From a bacterium (GTDB taxonomy: Bacteria > Pseudomonadota > Gammaproteobacteria > Burkholderiales > Thiobacillaceae): DNA of 64,000 bases. The position numbers were made by a program, and so were the translations under genes. Below are positions 41,446 to 51,098 of this stretch, in pieces. The stretch's first letter is position 1; every line of letters begins with the position of its first letter. The stretch lies in assembly GCA_009772925.1 (NCBI GenBank), contig WOUQ01000007.1:109720-173719 (forward strand), written 5' to 3'. The notes beneath the pieces were generated by a model. That model was not told the DNA's origin and ran no database searches. It worked only from the letters and a program-made list of their open reading frames with translations.

Positions 41446-42813
41446 CTAGCCATAGAGCCAACTCAGCATGCGCTCGGACCCGGCGTGCTGCTTTGGCAAC
41501 TCTGCACCTTTGTACCGTCCCTGCAGAACCTCGCGAGTCCTTTCACCCCATGCCTTGCGCCGGATCGCTTCGGAATCGAGCCCTTGACGCTGAAGGGCAT
41601 GAACGAGAAGCCCCACAACCGTAGGATAATGGTCATAGACTAGATTCAGTGGCCCAGCCGCATTGGCATGCGCCGTTCCTACAGCACGGGCAAACCGGGC
41701 GCTCTCAATCGCACAAACCAGAGCAGCCCACGCCGACAGGCGCTCATTCGAAATGGGGTGATCCGTCTTGAGAATATCCTGAATATCACTCCTCACCGGA
41801 TCCAACTGGCACTCTGCCTGCGCCATCGCACACAAAATCTTGTGGCAACTACGATGCTCCTCACGCGGCAATTCAAAAAGGCACGCAGTTTGTCTACCGA
41901 CATCAAGGCTTAGGTCATGAAACGCCACCATTTCGAACCGTTCCTCCTGGAATGGGGCCAGCAATATCCTTCCAGTGCTTTCACATCGTTCCGGCCGAAC
42001 AGCAGGACATAGTGTGTATGTCCAAAACAATGCGGTCCCACGTCGCTCCGATTCCGCTGCGCTTTCCTCGTCGACCACAAAAAGGTGTTGCTGGTTGGCG
42101 CAGAAGGTATCAGCGTGCAGCGTCCGCCACGCCTCTCCCGGCAGACGGTCAAATATCCAAACCAGCAGCATCTGCTCTTGCTGGTAGAAAGCGGTTCGTT
42201 CGGCGACGACCTGAGGGTAGGTATTCGATACTTGAGCCTCAAAAACTACCGGCAGGCCGACCCATTCGCTTCTCACATCAGGGCGCCGCCAGCCTTCGAG
42301 GTAACTGCGCCAAGTACTCTCGACCAACGGCTCGGCAAACCGGTCGTCGGCCCGAAGCGTACGAGCAATCAACTCCTTCGTTCTTCGATGTCGCTCACCC
42401 TCACGCTGACCGTGATATCGCATGCGGTCAAGCTCTTCCAAGGACGGGGCACGCCCCTCTCTGAACGGGCAACCAGCCAGTTCAGCAACATGTTTCTCAA
42501 CGTGAGAAAAATAGTGGCCATGTCCCGCGAGTGCCTTCAGAATTACAGGTTCGCCACACGCGGCACAAACAAATGGGTGTTCTCGCCTTACCCCTGCCTG
42601 CCTGATCGCAGGCCGAAGGGCATGCAACTCGCCCATGGTGAGGGTCGGCAACCAAGCCGCAACATCTAACGTCTTTCGGTCCGTGACACGAGTCACCAAG
42701 GCAACTGCATTTTGCTTCGTGACCAGGACAGGTGCCGTTGGATCGAAGCCGCTCATTCTCGGAAGCACGGAGGGCTTTTCAGGGCTGTTGTGCTTGGACA
42801 GAAGATTCATCAT
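41446..42813 (-). CDS. DUF6035/CoiA-like putative nuclease
   Basis: About 455 residues, ATG at 42813 (an earlier TTG is possible). A zinc-ribbon-like CAACGEPV with GCPF further on precedes the core WRRPDVRSEWVGLPVVFEAQVSNTYPQVVAERTAFY, with the PD...ExQ pattern of CoiA/DUF6035 PD-(D/E)xK-like proteins, then LLVWIFDRLP. The rest is alpha-helical. CoiA relatives act in DNA uptake or processing; here the gene ends the AddAB/nucleotidase operon, so it may process DNA alongside them. Catalysis is inferred from the motif only. Confidence 0.65.
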   Translation of the reverse strand: MMNLLSKHNSPEKPSVLPRMSGFDPTAPVLVTKQNAVALVTRVTDRKTLDVAAWLPTLTMGELHALRPAIRQAGVRREHPFVCAACGEPVILKALAGHGHYFSHVEKHVAELAGCPFREGRAPSLEELDRMRYHGQREGERHRRTKELIARTLRADDRFAEPLVESTWRSYLEGWRRPDVRSEWVGLPVVFEAQVSNTYPQVVAERTAFYQQEQMLLVWIFDRLPGEAWRTLHADTFCANQQHLFVVDEESAAESERRGTALFWTYTLCPAVRPERCESTGRILLAPFQEERFEMVAFHDLSLDVGRQTACLFELPREEHRSCHKILCAMAQAECQLDPVRSDIQDILKTDHPISNERLSAWAALVCAIESARFARAVGTAHANAAGPLNLVYDHYPTVVGLLVHALQRQGLDSEAIRRKAWGERTREVLQGRYKGAELPKQHAGSERMLSWLYG

Positions 42814-42824
42814 CACCGCCGATC

Positions 42825-43718
42825 TCAACCTGCGTTCTTGACGCCGTATGGAACATGTCCAGTCGCCACATATTCGGCCGCGGAATCACAATGCCGGATC
42901 TGGTCATCGAAAAAGATGTCGGCGCCAAAACTCTTGAGGAAAGCCCCCTTTTCTTTTCCTCCAAGGAACAGTGCCTCATCGATGCGTATACCCCAGCTCC
43001 TGAGTGTCTTGATGACACGCTCGTGCGCTGGCGCCCCCCGCGCAGTGATCAGCGCAGTTCGAATCGGGGAACTCTTGACCGGGAAATCTGATTGAATGTC
43101 GTGCAGTGCTGCAAGAAAAGGCTTGAACGGTCCGCCAGGGAGTGGCTTTTCACTGGACTCCGTCTCGTTCTGGTTGAACGCATCAAGACCGCCTTCAACG
43201 TAGATTCGTTCAGCCTCGTCTGAAAAGATCACGGCATCGCCATCGAAGGCAATTCTCAATTGGCCCGAGCGAAATTCTTCACTTCCCGAAGGAAGGATTG
43301 TCGCCGCGGCGATTCCCGCATCCAGTGCTCCCCGGACATCCTCCGGATTTGCAGACAGGAACAGATGGGCTCCGAAGGAAGCAATGTATCGATAGGGCGG
43401 CTCCCCCCGTGTAAATGCAGCTCGAGAGATATCCAGTCCGTGATGGCGGATCGAATTGAATACGCGAAGACCCGTATCGGCGCTGTTCCGCGAGACCAGG
43501 ACAACTTCAACTCTAGGGCGACTTGGGTCCGTACTGAGCGCCAGGAGTTTCCTGACCATCGAAAATGCCACACCCGGTAGGAGTGGAACACCTTCCTGGG
43601 ATATCTGGTACCGGGAATATTCCTCCTCACCTTTTGCCTCGAAGACCTGGTGACTTTCATCGAGGTCGAACAAGGCGCGCGACGAAATCGCAACAACGAG
43701 TTTGACCTCAGCCAGCAT
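42825..43718 (-). CDS. 5'-nucleotidase (PF06189-like)
   Basis: 297 residues from ATG 43718 (a GTG at 43751 overlaps the addA-like stop). The signature is KLVVAISSRALFDLDESHQVFE at the start, RVEVVLVSRNSADTGLRVFNSIRHHGLDISRAAFTRG-like line, then RIAFDGDAVIFSDEAE and a final EALFLGGKEKGAFLKSFGADIFFDDQ. These cytosolic enzymes dephosphorylate nucleotides. It sits between the AddA-like helicase and DUF6035. A nucleotidase in a helicase-nuclease operon is unusual. Confidence 0.85.
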   Translation of the reverse strand: MLAEVKLVVAISSRALFDLDESHQVFEAKGEEEYSRYQISQEGVPLLPGVAFSMVRKLLALSTDPSRPRVEVVLVSRNSADTGLRVFNSIRHHGLDISRAAFTRGEPPYRYIASFGAHLFLSANPEDVRGALDAGIAAATILPSGSEEFRSGQLRIAFDGDAVIFSDEAERIYVEGGLDAFNQNETESSEKPLPGGPFKPFLAALHDIQSDFPVKSSPIRTALITARGAPAHERVIKTLRSWGIRIDEALFLGGKEKGAFLKSFGADIFFDDQIRHCDSAAEYVATGHVPYGVKNAG

Positions 43719-43747
43719 CCTTTCCCCGGGCCTTGGAGATGCCAAGC

Positions 43748-46700
43748 TCACGTTACATCCTCGCTCGCGGGAGCGCTTTCAAGAAGCTTAACGCGCACCG
43801 CTCCTGCTGCCACGGGGAAGAAGAGCCAGCTCTCCAGAACAGTCTTCCCGGTAGCGCGTTCAACAGCACCTTTGTAGGTGGCGAGCTGACCGGCATAATC
43901 CTTGGCGATGCTTTCCCATTGCTCTGCCCCTCTGGGATTTGACTTATGATCAATCAATATCCAACCATCTGCAAGTTCGAGGAGAAGATCGATCCGTCCC
44001 TGAATGATCTGTGAAGCATCCGTCACGGCCTCAACCGGAATTTCGGCAAAAGCCGCCGCATTCCCCCAGCGTGCAGATATCCAGTCGTGCAACGCCTGAA
44101 CCTGGCTGAGGATCGCCTTTGCGGAAACACTTCCCTCGACGTCAAAGCCTCTCAGCAGCAAGTCCACATCCTCTAGGGACAGAGGAGCGGCTCGATCTGT
44201 GAGGCTCGCCGCAATGCAGGCATGGATGGCACTCCCGAGAGACCCCATATCAGTTCCGCTGGCCACTCCGATGCGTTCGCCGACCCGGACTTGCTCAGCC
44301 ACCAGGCATTCTGGCGGCAACGCGGTTGAGGGATTGAGCACGAGCGGCAAGCGGTTGGTGCGCTGTTCGGACGTTTGGTACCAATGGATAACCTCGGGCC
44401 CGCTTCCGAGTACCCCCTCAATCTCGACCGGGTCTAGCCCCCAGCGGATGGCGTCAATCGTGTTGCCTGAGGGCAAGACCAGATTGGATTGCTCATCAGC
44501 AGGAAGTAGCCACGGCGCACCGAGCGTATCCAGCCACTCACCCGACAACTTCCGTTGTGATCTTGCCAGCACAAGGAGATCGCGTGCTCTTGTCATGCTC
44601 ACATAGAGAAGACGCCTCGATTCCTCAATTGCCGACGCGCGAAATGCTTTGCCGACTTCGGACAGGGCGATCTCATCGGCCAGGGGAACTGTTTTCTGGG
44701 CGCCAAACGGCCACGGCCAGTAGCGTATGAAACGATCTCTTAGCGGATCGGTCACTTGAATGCCTGAGCGCGAAGCCGCCGTAATCGACCAGACGTTATC
44801 CTTTACGTCGGTATGGATGTCAAGCAAAACCACCACAGGCCACTCAAGCCCCTTCGCCCCGTGATGCGTCATCACCTTGACCGCATCAATGGCCGGTTCT
44901 GCCAGGTTGTCCTGTTCTGCCCCTGCTTGCTCGTTGAACCAGAGAATCAAACCGGAGATTGAGGCCGCATGCTGGGCGCTTCGGCAAATATCTTCGTACT
45001 TGTCCGCCATTTCCAGAATGGCTTCCAAGTTAGCAAGGCGAATTCGTGCGACCGAGGAATTCTGACTCCAGCGCAGTGCGCGGTCCGGAATCTCGCAGTC
45101 GGTAATGACGGCCTGAAGTGCTTCGCGGGGCGCCAGCAGTGGCAAGCTGCTTCGCATGCCAGCCAGTTTCACGATCAGCGGATGGGGCGAAGTGCCCTCC
45201 TCCATCCACCTGTCTGGATCACCACCGGCTTCGAGATGTTGCAGGCGATTTACCACCCACGTTTCGGGTTCCTGGCAATCTGCCAATGAAACGATTTCGG
45301 CTGTCGAAATCGAGTCGGACGGATCATTGAGACGCCGAAGGCACGCGAGGGAAAACACCGCTTCTGGTGTCGCCAGCAGCCCCGGTTGGCTGGTCGCTGT
45401 TGGAACTCCAAAGGCACGCAAACCGGCAGCAGTATCCTTGACCCCATCGTTGGCGCGGCATAGTACAGCGACATCCCCAAAGGATGCGGGCCTGGTGATC
45501 TTGGCTTCCTTGTCGAACACCTTATGGCCGGATTCCACCAGTTTCTTGATCCCGGTTGCGAGCGCCGAGACCTCCTGCCCCTTATTCTTGCCCCCCAATA
45601 TCCAGTTTGCAAAGGCAGGATCCGGCAACGCCTCCTTTCGCTCTGGCTTGAGTTCGATTTCTTCCGGCTTGAGAGAACCAGCAAATGCGTCCTTGAATAC
45701 TTCATTGACGATCTGAACGAGAGGTTCCGTCGAGCGCCAAGAGGAACCAAGTATCTCTTTGGAGCCCCCCATTCCGCCGAGCGCCTGCAAAATGGCCTCC
45801 ATCAGCTCCGTGTCACTTCCTCGGAAGCCGTAGATGGCCTGCTTGATGTCACCCACCCAGTAGATGGCCTTGGCACAATTCGCGAGCTTCAGAAACAGTG
45901 CCAGTTGGATTGGACTCGTGTCTTGAAATTCATCCACCAGCAATAGATCGAGCTCGTCTTTGAGCGTGACCTCTACCGATGCGTCGTCGAGGACTTTGAG
46001 CAGCAAATGCTCCTGGTCGGTGAAATCCAGAACGCCCATTTCCCGCTTGCAAGCATCATAAATCCTCAAAGCTTCCGCGCAGAGCGAGAACATTCGTTCG
46101 AGGTACTCTGAAATGTCGGCATGAAGCATCGGATGGGCGGAAAATCGCTGCGCCACTGAACCGATCGACTCCGCAATCGACTTGAGACCCGCTTCCGGCT
46201 GTTCTTTGGAGAGCTTTACCCAATCACTCCAAGGGGCATACCCTCCCTGGATACCGCGTTCAATTGACCGCACCAATGTCAGATACTTGATGGTCTTCTG
46301 AACCTTCTTCGCCTCAGCGGCTTCAGCCAGTATGGGTATGGCTGCTCGTATCTCCTTGAGAAGCGTAGCCGACAGATCTTCCGTAGTCGGCTTTGGAAAA
46401 TGGATCAGCAAATCCTCGGCATTCTCCCTGGCAAAATCGACAAGTACGCCCGGATCGATATCGTTTGCCCGCGCTTTGTCGAGCAGGCTCTTGAGTTCCT
46501 TCTGCCAGTCCTCAATACCCAAACGCTGAACGACTTTAAGCAGATCTGACACACCAGGGCCGTCGAGAACCGCGTCGATTGCCTGTTTGACGAGTACTGC
46601 TGCTTGATTCTCCTCCAGCACTTGCTGCTCTGTGGCCAGCCCGGCTTCGAATGCAAACCGTTCCAACAAGCCCCCACAGACACTGTTGACCGTACCGATC

Positions 46701-46924
46701 CGTGCTTGGCCCATTGCATTGGCCAGCCCGTAGGCGCCTTGCTTGAGTAGATGAGAGCGGACACGTTCTCGAAGCTCGGTCGCAGCCTTCTTCGTGAATG
46801 TCGTTGCAACCACACCTGACGGTCGAACGCTACCCGATGAAAGCTGCTCGTGGAGTATTTGGGTCAAGCGATGGGTTTTGCCGCTGCCGGCGCCCGCGCT
46901 GATGAAAGTGAGTTTTCCGGTCAT
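43748..46924 (-). CDS. AddA/RecB-like helicase-nuclease
   Basis: 1058 residues from ATG 46924, six bases after GGGAGGAG. UvrD helicase motifs: ISAGAGSGKTHRL at the N-terminus, VATTFTKKAATELRERV, LLLVDEFQDTSPIQLALF near 330, WVGDIKQAIYGFRGSDTEL, and VKVMTHHGAKGLEWPVVVL with VSMTRARDLLVL. The C-terminal nuclease domain has GRIDLLLELADGWILIDHKSN near residue 988 and YAGQLATYKGAVE, a PD-(D/E)xK site. It pairs with the AddB-like gene two bases upstream. AddAB degrades linear DNA. Confidence 0.88.
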   Translation of the reverse strand: MTGKLTFISAGAGSGKTHRLTQILHEQLSSGSVRPSGVVATTFTKKAATELRERVRSHLLKQGAYGLANAMGQARIGTVNSVCGGLLERFAFEAGLATEQQVLEENQAAVLVKQAIDAVLDGPGVSDLLKVVQRLGIEDWQKELKSLLDKARANDIDPGVLVDFARENAEDLLIHFPKPTTEDLSATLLKEIRAAIPILAEAAEAKKVQKTIKYLTLVRSIERGIQGGYAPWSDWVKLSKEQPEAGLKSIAESIGSVAQRFSAHPMLHADISEYLERMFSLCAEALRIYDACKREMGVLDFTDQEHLLLKVLDDASVEVTLKDELDLLLVDEFQDTSPIQLALFLKLANCAKAIYWVGDIKQAIYGFRGSDTELMEAILQALGGMGGSKEILGSSWRSTEPLVQIVNEVFKDAFAGSLKPEEIELKPERKEALPDPAFANWILGGKNKGQEVSALATGIKKLVESGHKVFDKEAKITRPASFGDVAVLCRANDGVKDTAAGLRAFGVPTATSQPGLLATPEAVFSLACLRRLNDPSDSISTAEIVSLADCQEPETWVVNRLQHLEAGGDPDRWMEEGTSPHPLIVKLAGMRSSLPLLAPREALQAVITDCEIPDRALRWSQNSSVARIRLANLEAILEMADKYEDICRSAQHAASISGLILWFNEQAGAEQDNLAEPAIDAVKVMTHHGAKGLEWPVVVLLDIHTDVKDNVWSITAASRSGIQVTDPLRDRFIRYWPWPFGAQKTVPLADEIALSEVGKAFRASAIEESRRLLYVSMTRARDLLVLARSQRKLSGEWLDTLGAPWLLPADEQSNLVLPSGNTIDAIRWGLDPVEIEGVLGSGPEVIHWYQTSEQRTNRLPLVLNPSTALPPECLVAEQVRVGERIGVASGTDMGSLGSAIHACIAASLTDRAAPLSLEDVDLLLRGFDVEGSVSAKAILSQVQALHDWISARWGNAAAFAEIPVEAVTDASQIIQGRIDLLLELADGWILIDHKSNPRGAEQWESIAKDYAGQLATYKGAVERATGKTVLESWLFFPVAAGAVRVKLLESAPASEDVT

Positions 46925-46926
46925 GA

Positions 46927-49551
46927 TCACTCCTCCCATCCGGCAAGCGCCAGATAATCGTTGTATTCGGGAGGCAGGATTTCTATCTGCAAACCCTCCT
47001 CCGGTACCACTGAGTCTTCGTCCTCCGGTACGCCTTCAAGAACAACCTCAAATCTTCCGGCCACAATTTGCTGCTGGCGCCACTTCCATGTTTCGGCAAA
47101 TCGCTGCCAGAGATGGGGCGTACCTTCATCCGTGGTGCGATGGACCATTTGGGCCGACGGAAAGAAAGCCGTGTCAGTTGCAAAGAGTTGCCCGACGTCA
47201 AGAATGTAATAGGCCACAGAGGGCCAAGCACCTTCGCTTTGGCGCAGCATTTCGCCATAGATCGCAAGTTGCAGGTGGCGGTTTTCCTTGAGCTTGGCCG
47301 GGTATTTCTTGGCGCCCGACCACTTCATGTCCACGATCGCGCGCACGCCCGCCCCGTTTCTCAAGGCAAGATCGGCATAACCGTGGATTTTTCCGCCCAC
47401 ATAGTGACCGGAAAGCTCATGCTCAGGCAGCACCTCGACGATCCCGGCATCAATCAACTGTTTGCGAAGCTGCCGTATCGATTCCCGCAACTTGATACGA
47501 AACCCCTCCAGATCGGAACGGCGCCCCGGCATCAGCAGAACGGCACCCTCTTCGACGATAAGTTGGTTGAAAGTGGCGTCAAACCAGGCCATCAGCGCGC
47601 TCTCGGCCAAGGCCAGTGGCTTTTCCTGGTGAAAGAAACGTTCAACCAGAGCGTGAGCGAGGTTGCCGAACAACCGAAAATCGGTGCTGACTGACAGGAT
47701 GCGGGATGGCCTGAGCGCCGCCGGGTACTTGAGCAACCACTGATAAGGATTGAACAGCAAGACTTCCAGGCTTGAAAATGAGTCCTGCGGTAATGGCTTG
47801 ACGACAAGCCCTTCAGGCAACGCCCACCAGCGGCGGCGAGCCGGTAATGGCACATGTACAACTGGCGGAATATCGTGCAAATCCCTGGCAAGCAAGGATT
47901 CGAGCCCAGCTACCGGGATTTTCTCGATGAACGCCTCGATCATCAGCCAGATAGGATGAACTTCCTCACCCTTGGGCGGCAACACAAGGATTAATTCCTT
48001 GCGTGCAGCAAGAATAGGTTTCAGCCAGGCCTTGGCTGTCCTGTCCAGAACATCGGATATCGGCGGCAACTCGACACCGACCATCGCCAGCTCCTTCAGT
48101 TCGGCCGATGACCACGGATAGCCCGATGGCAACGAGGGCAACCCCAATTGCCACCAGAGCACACGATCAAACGACTCACAGACGGCTGCCGGATCGGAAA
48201 CCCCCATCAGAGCCCCGACTTCCGGTTCCAGCATTGGGTTTTCGCTGCCACGCGCCGTGGCCTGAGCAACGAGCTTTTGAAGCTGTCGCGGCCTAATCGT
48301 CTCGACGCCCTGTTTTATAAGTGCGTCCAGCGCATCCCTGCAAACTGTGCATTGCGCGAATCCCGCGTTAAAGGCAATTCGTGCAGTCCGGTCCGTATCT
48401 GCGAGGCGCGATCGGAAGTATTCAGTCAGACGGGCAACGCGGTCGAGGACAACCTTGACCGGGGCACCCATCTCCTGAGAGTGCCGCGGATGTTCAATCC
48501 AGAACTTGATCGTCGCCCTGACTTCATCGGCGCGATCCTGATAGTGCTCGTCGACGTCACCAAGGGCATCCTCCCAGCTCGTTCCCCCAATACCCGGCTT
48601 TTCGGCCAACTTCCCAGCCAATTTTCGACGGGCATAGCCAGGGACCGGGCAGATCGGATGGGTAAGGAATTGAAGGAGGCCATAGAAGTTCAGCGGCTCC
48701 CATAGTATCTCCAGTGCAAGGGGCAACACCTGCAGGGTCGGCCTGAATGCGCTGGCATCGCGGAAACCCTGCCGAGCACCGTCGGCTGCCACAAGGATGC
48801 TATCCAGCACAGCCCCGTCAGAACTAGAGACGATAAGACCTTCTCCATCAGACCCAATGACCGACTGAGCTAACCACCGGCCCGCCAGAAAACGAGTTTC
48901 TGCCTGAACTACCTTCAGCGATCCGTCATCCTTCCAGGTAAGCTTTGATACTGCATTGCCATTTTCAGCCTTGAGTAAGGCTTCCTGGACCTCACCAAGA
49001 AAACCGGTTCCAATCGCCAGCCCGGCCTTGTAAGACACCATGTTCAGCGGTAAGCGCGACAGAATGTCTCGCCAGCGCTTTGGAAACCATTCGACGGGAT
49101 CAACCAGCTCGATTTCATCGATCGCGAGTTTCCGGCGATCCATGGATACCAAGACGAAGCCAAGTCGTTCACCCAAACCTGGGGGGACAGCCTCCCGCGC
49201 AAATTTCTCGACATCCGCAAGGTCGCGAAGACGCTGGCTTGTTGCGTGTTCAAGAGCACCAGACCAACCATGGATAATCCATTGGTCACGCCAGGCAAGC
49301 AGGGTCGCAGCGGTACCCAGTTCGTCCGTTTCAAATGTCCGGTGATAAAACCGGTCCGACGAGTCGCAGCGCTTCAGGCAATCACGATAGTGAACAATCC
49401 GCTCGGACTGACTCACCCCATCACTGTGGAGACCAAGCTGCGTTTCCAGGATACCCAGCAAACCAAGTGGGCCAACGGTCGCATAGCCAAGTCGGTTTGC
49501 TGGATGCCAGCCACGCTGGCCATCGAGGTGGAGCCCAAGACGGATTTTCAT
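46927..49551 (-). CDS. AddB-like PD-(D/E)xK nuclease subunit
   Basis: 874 residues. The start MKIRLGLHLDGQRGWHPANR is unlike standard AddB; a degenerate helicase-like body follows, and the C-terminal RecB-type nuclease is clear: HALVERFFHQEKPL, then HGYADLALRNGAGVRAIVDMKWSG near residue 734 and HLQLAIYGEMLRQ (the QxxxY line). It is followed at once by the AddA-like gene. The palindrome at 49604 lies 52 bases upstream. It could serve plasmid DNA processing, exclusion of other DNA, or defence. Confidence 0.75.
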   Translation of the reverse strand: MKIRLGLHLDGQRGWHPANRLGYATVGPLGLLGILETQLGLHSDGVSQSERIVHYRDCLKRCDSSDRFYHRTFETDELGTAATLLAWRDQWIIHGWSGALEHATSQRLRDLADVEKFAREAVPPGLGERLGFVLVSMDRRKLAIDEIELVDPVEWFPKRWRDILSRLPLNMVSYKAGLAIGTGFLGEVQEALLKAENGNAVSKLTWKDDGSLKVVQAETRFLAGRWLAQSVIGSDGEGLIVSSSDGAVLDSILVAADGARQGFRDASAFRPTLQVLPLALEILWEPLNFYGLLQFLTHPICPVPGYARRKLAGKLAEKPGIGGTSWEDALGDVDEHYQDRADEVRATIKFWIEHPRHSQEMGAPVKVVLDRVARLTEYFRSRLADTDRTARIAFNAGFAQCTVCRDALDALIKQGVETIRPRQLQKLVAQATARGSENPMLEPEVGALMGVSDPAAVCESFDRVLWWQLGLPSLPSGYPWSSAELKELAMVGVELPPISDVLDRTAKAWLKPILAARKELILVLPPKGEEVHPIWLMIEAFIEKIPVAGLESLLARDLHDIPPVVHVPLPARRRWWALPEGLVVKPLPQDSFSSLEVLLFNPYQWLLKYPAALRPSRILSVSTDFRLFGNLAHALVERFFHQEKPLALAESALMAWFDATFNQLIVEEGAVLLMPGRRSDLEGFRIKLRESIRQLRKQLIDAGIVEVLPEHELSGHYVGGKIHGYADLALRNGAGVRAIVDMKWSGAKKYPAKLKENRHLQLAIYGEMLRQSEGAWPSVAYYILDVGQLFATDTAFFPSAQMVHRTTDEGTPHLWQRFAETWKWRQQQIVAGRFEVVLEGVPEDEDSVVPEEGLQIEILPPEYNDYLALAGWEE

Positions 49552-49603
49552 GGGTATTTCCCTGTTATTTTGTTTCTGTACTGAACAGCCTACAGGACAA
49601 AAA

Positions 49604-49618
49604 GCTCACCAGATGAGC
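49604..49618. promoter_or_regulatory. GCTCACCAGRYGAGC palindrome, copy 3 of 4
   Basis: GCTCACCAGATGAGC, identical to copy 1. It lies between the small WYL-like gene end (49655) and the AddB-like start (49551), 52 bases upstream of the latter, in the only gap of this gene row. Confidence 0.62.
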
Positions 49619-49654
49619 CACTCAACCAGTAATTGCCTGAGAATTCGGCAGCTA

Positions 49655-49939
49655 TCAGAGCTCTGCCATGATTCTGGCGAACGCCTTGTCCCCCTTCTTG
49701 TAGCCATTTCTAGGACCGGTAAATCCCTGATTCAGGATTGCAGTCCCTCTCATCTCGGCAACATGGAACAGCTTCCAGCCAACATATTCGCCGGATTCAC
49801 TCCCGCCACGCACCTGATATGCCCGCAGTGCCTGGTGCCCCTTCCCGTCAATACCGTATGTATGGGGTTCGACGGTTCTGGGGTGGCCGTCATACGAGAA
49901 CTGAAGCAACTTCCTGGTGCGAATGGCGTCAGCAATACT
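49655..49939 (-). CDS. Small stand-alone WYL-like protein
   Basis: 94 residues from a GTG at 49939 with AGGAG eight bases upstream; the frame is open to 49972 with a TTG. The sequence IADAIRTRKLLQFSYDGHPRTVEPHTYGIDGKGHQALRAYQVRGGS in its first half and GWKLFHVAEM match a WYL-type domain without an HTH. Such proteins may bind a ligand or modulate a partner, here possibly the plasmid WYL regulator. It follows the SNase and a hypothetical gene in one run. Confidence 0.6.
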   Translation of the reverse strand, partial: SIADAIRTRKLLQFSYDGHPRTVEPHTYGIDGKGHQALRAYQVRGGSESGEYVGWKLFHVAEMRGTAILNQGFTGPRNGYKKGDKAFARIMAEL

Positions 49940-49973
49940 CACGATGGGGATCTCCTGTTGGCTGGCGGGCAAA

Positions 49974-50492
49974 TCAAGTCAAGCTGCACTCCAATAGCTG
50001 AGCAATTTCTTCGGATACACGTTCATTCATCTCCTCCGAAAGCTCGAGCCGCTCGTAAAGGGCATTTTGATGGTTGAAGAGGATGCGCATCATGACCGTC
50101 ACGTTTCTCAGATCATCGAATTGCCAGCCGACGATGCCTTCCTTCACACATTCAACGTGTCCGGGACAAAGCAGCCGGAACACGTGGAAGACGGTATCGC
50201 CTTCCTTCTCGCAGACATGGAACCAGTAGGGAAACGCTGAAGACAACTTGGCGAACCAATCGCGGATTTCTGGAATCTGCGCAGTCTCGCGGATGTCATC
50301 GTCCCACCCTGAGAAGAAAAAGGTCACGCACCCCTCCCACTGCTCAGCAGATACCTTGTCATCGACCAATATCTGTAGCCTGGCCAGCGCAGTATCGATA
50401 TAGCCCGCTTCCACATCCCCCCTGGAAAACTCGATCACTACGAGTTCAGGTTTGGATGGGGAAAGGCGCGCTTTGGGGTAACGAATGTCCAT
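49974..50492 (-). CDS. Hypothetical protein in the SNase operon
   Basis: 172 residues, acidic and soluble, with no signal or membrane segment. Aromatic lines stand out (EQWEGCVTFFFSGWDDDIRET, SSAFPYWFHVCEKEGDTVFHVFRLL), then a helical tail. I do not recognise the family. It lies 15 bases after the SNase gene and nearly abuts the WYL-like gene. Confidence 0.55.
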   Translation of the reverse strand: MDIRYPKARLSPSKPELVVIEFSRGDVEAGYIDTALARLQILVDDKVSAEQWEGCVTFFFSGWDDDIRETAQIPEIRDWFAKLSSAFPYWFHVCEKEGDTVFHVFRLLCPGHVECVKEGIVGWQFDDLRNVTVMMRILFNHQNALYERLELSEEMNERVSEEIAQLLECSLT

Positions 50493-50507
50493 GAAATAAG
50501 GTCTCTT

Positions 50508-51053
50508 CTAGGGGCGGCTCTGATGTTTGCCTTCACGCTGCTGCCTGCGCAATAGCCAAGGTGCCAACGGATCGGGGTCGGCCCACAACCCAGCCCGGTT
50601 GGCCTTGGCCGATATCTCTGCTGCGGCAAGCTCATCTGCTCTACCCGGCTTCAACTCCCTCTCATAGGGCCGATTGTGCCAAGCCATGCCAGATTCAATC
50701 ATTTTCATGCAGAGATCGAGACCATTGACCTCGCCAATATGGCGGCGGTACCGATCGTCCTTGTAGTACTCGACCATGACCATCTGTCCCGAGATCAGGT
50801 CTGCCAAGGCATCCTTGGCGCGACGGTAGAAAGCCTGGCCCTTCTCGGGTGTATCCATGCAGGAAACACGAATCCGATGCGTCACATGGGCAGCATCAAG
50901 TACGTCAAAGGTATCGCCATCGACGATATGAATCACTTTTCCAGTGACACTACCCGTAGCTGCAGAGGCACCTAGCGGAAGTAGTGCCGCAACGACCATA
51001 ACGACGAGCCAACGGCCGACAGTGATCAACGAGCGATTCGATCTATTTTGCAT
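50508..51053 (-). CDS. Secreted staphylococcal-nuclease-like thermonuclease
   Basis: 181 residues with a signal peptide (residues 1-32, ending LPLGASAA). The SNase fold shows VIHIVDGDTFDVLD, RVSCMDTPEKGQAFYRRAKDAL, then DDRYRRHIGEV and NGLDLCMKMIESGMAWHNRPY, with the catalytic D/R/E positions present. It would act in the periplasm or outside, for example on DNA at the cell surface; SNases also occur on IncP- and IncA/C-type plasmids. The palindrome at 51077 lies 23 bases upstream. Confidence 0.88.
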   Translation of the reverse strand: MQNRSNRSLITVGRWLVVMVVAALLPLGASAATGSVTGKVIHIVDGDTFDVLDAAHVTHRIRVSCMDTPEKGQAFYRRAKDALADLISGQMVMVEYYKDDRYRRHIGEVNGLDLCMKMIESGMAWHNRPYERELKPGRADELAAAEISAKANRAGLWADPDPLAPWLLRRQQREGKHQSRP

Positions 51054-51076
51054 GCCGACAGTTTAGCTGACCAGTA

Positions 51077-51091
51077 GCTCACCAGGCGAGC
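51077..51091. promoter_or_regulatory. GCTCACCAGRYGAGC palindrome, copy 4 of 4
   Basis: GCTCACCAGGCGAGC, preceded 11 bases upstream by a half-match (AGCTGACCAG at 51065). It lies between the DUF1874-like gene and the SNase gene, 23 bases before the SNase ATG. Confidence 0.58.
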
Positions 51092-51098
51092 CTGAAAA

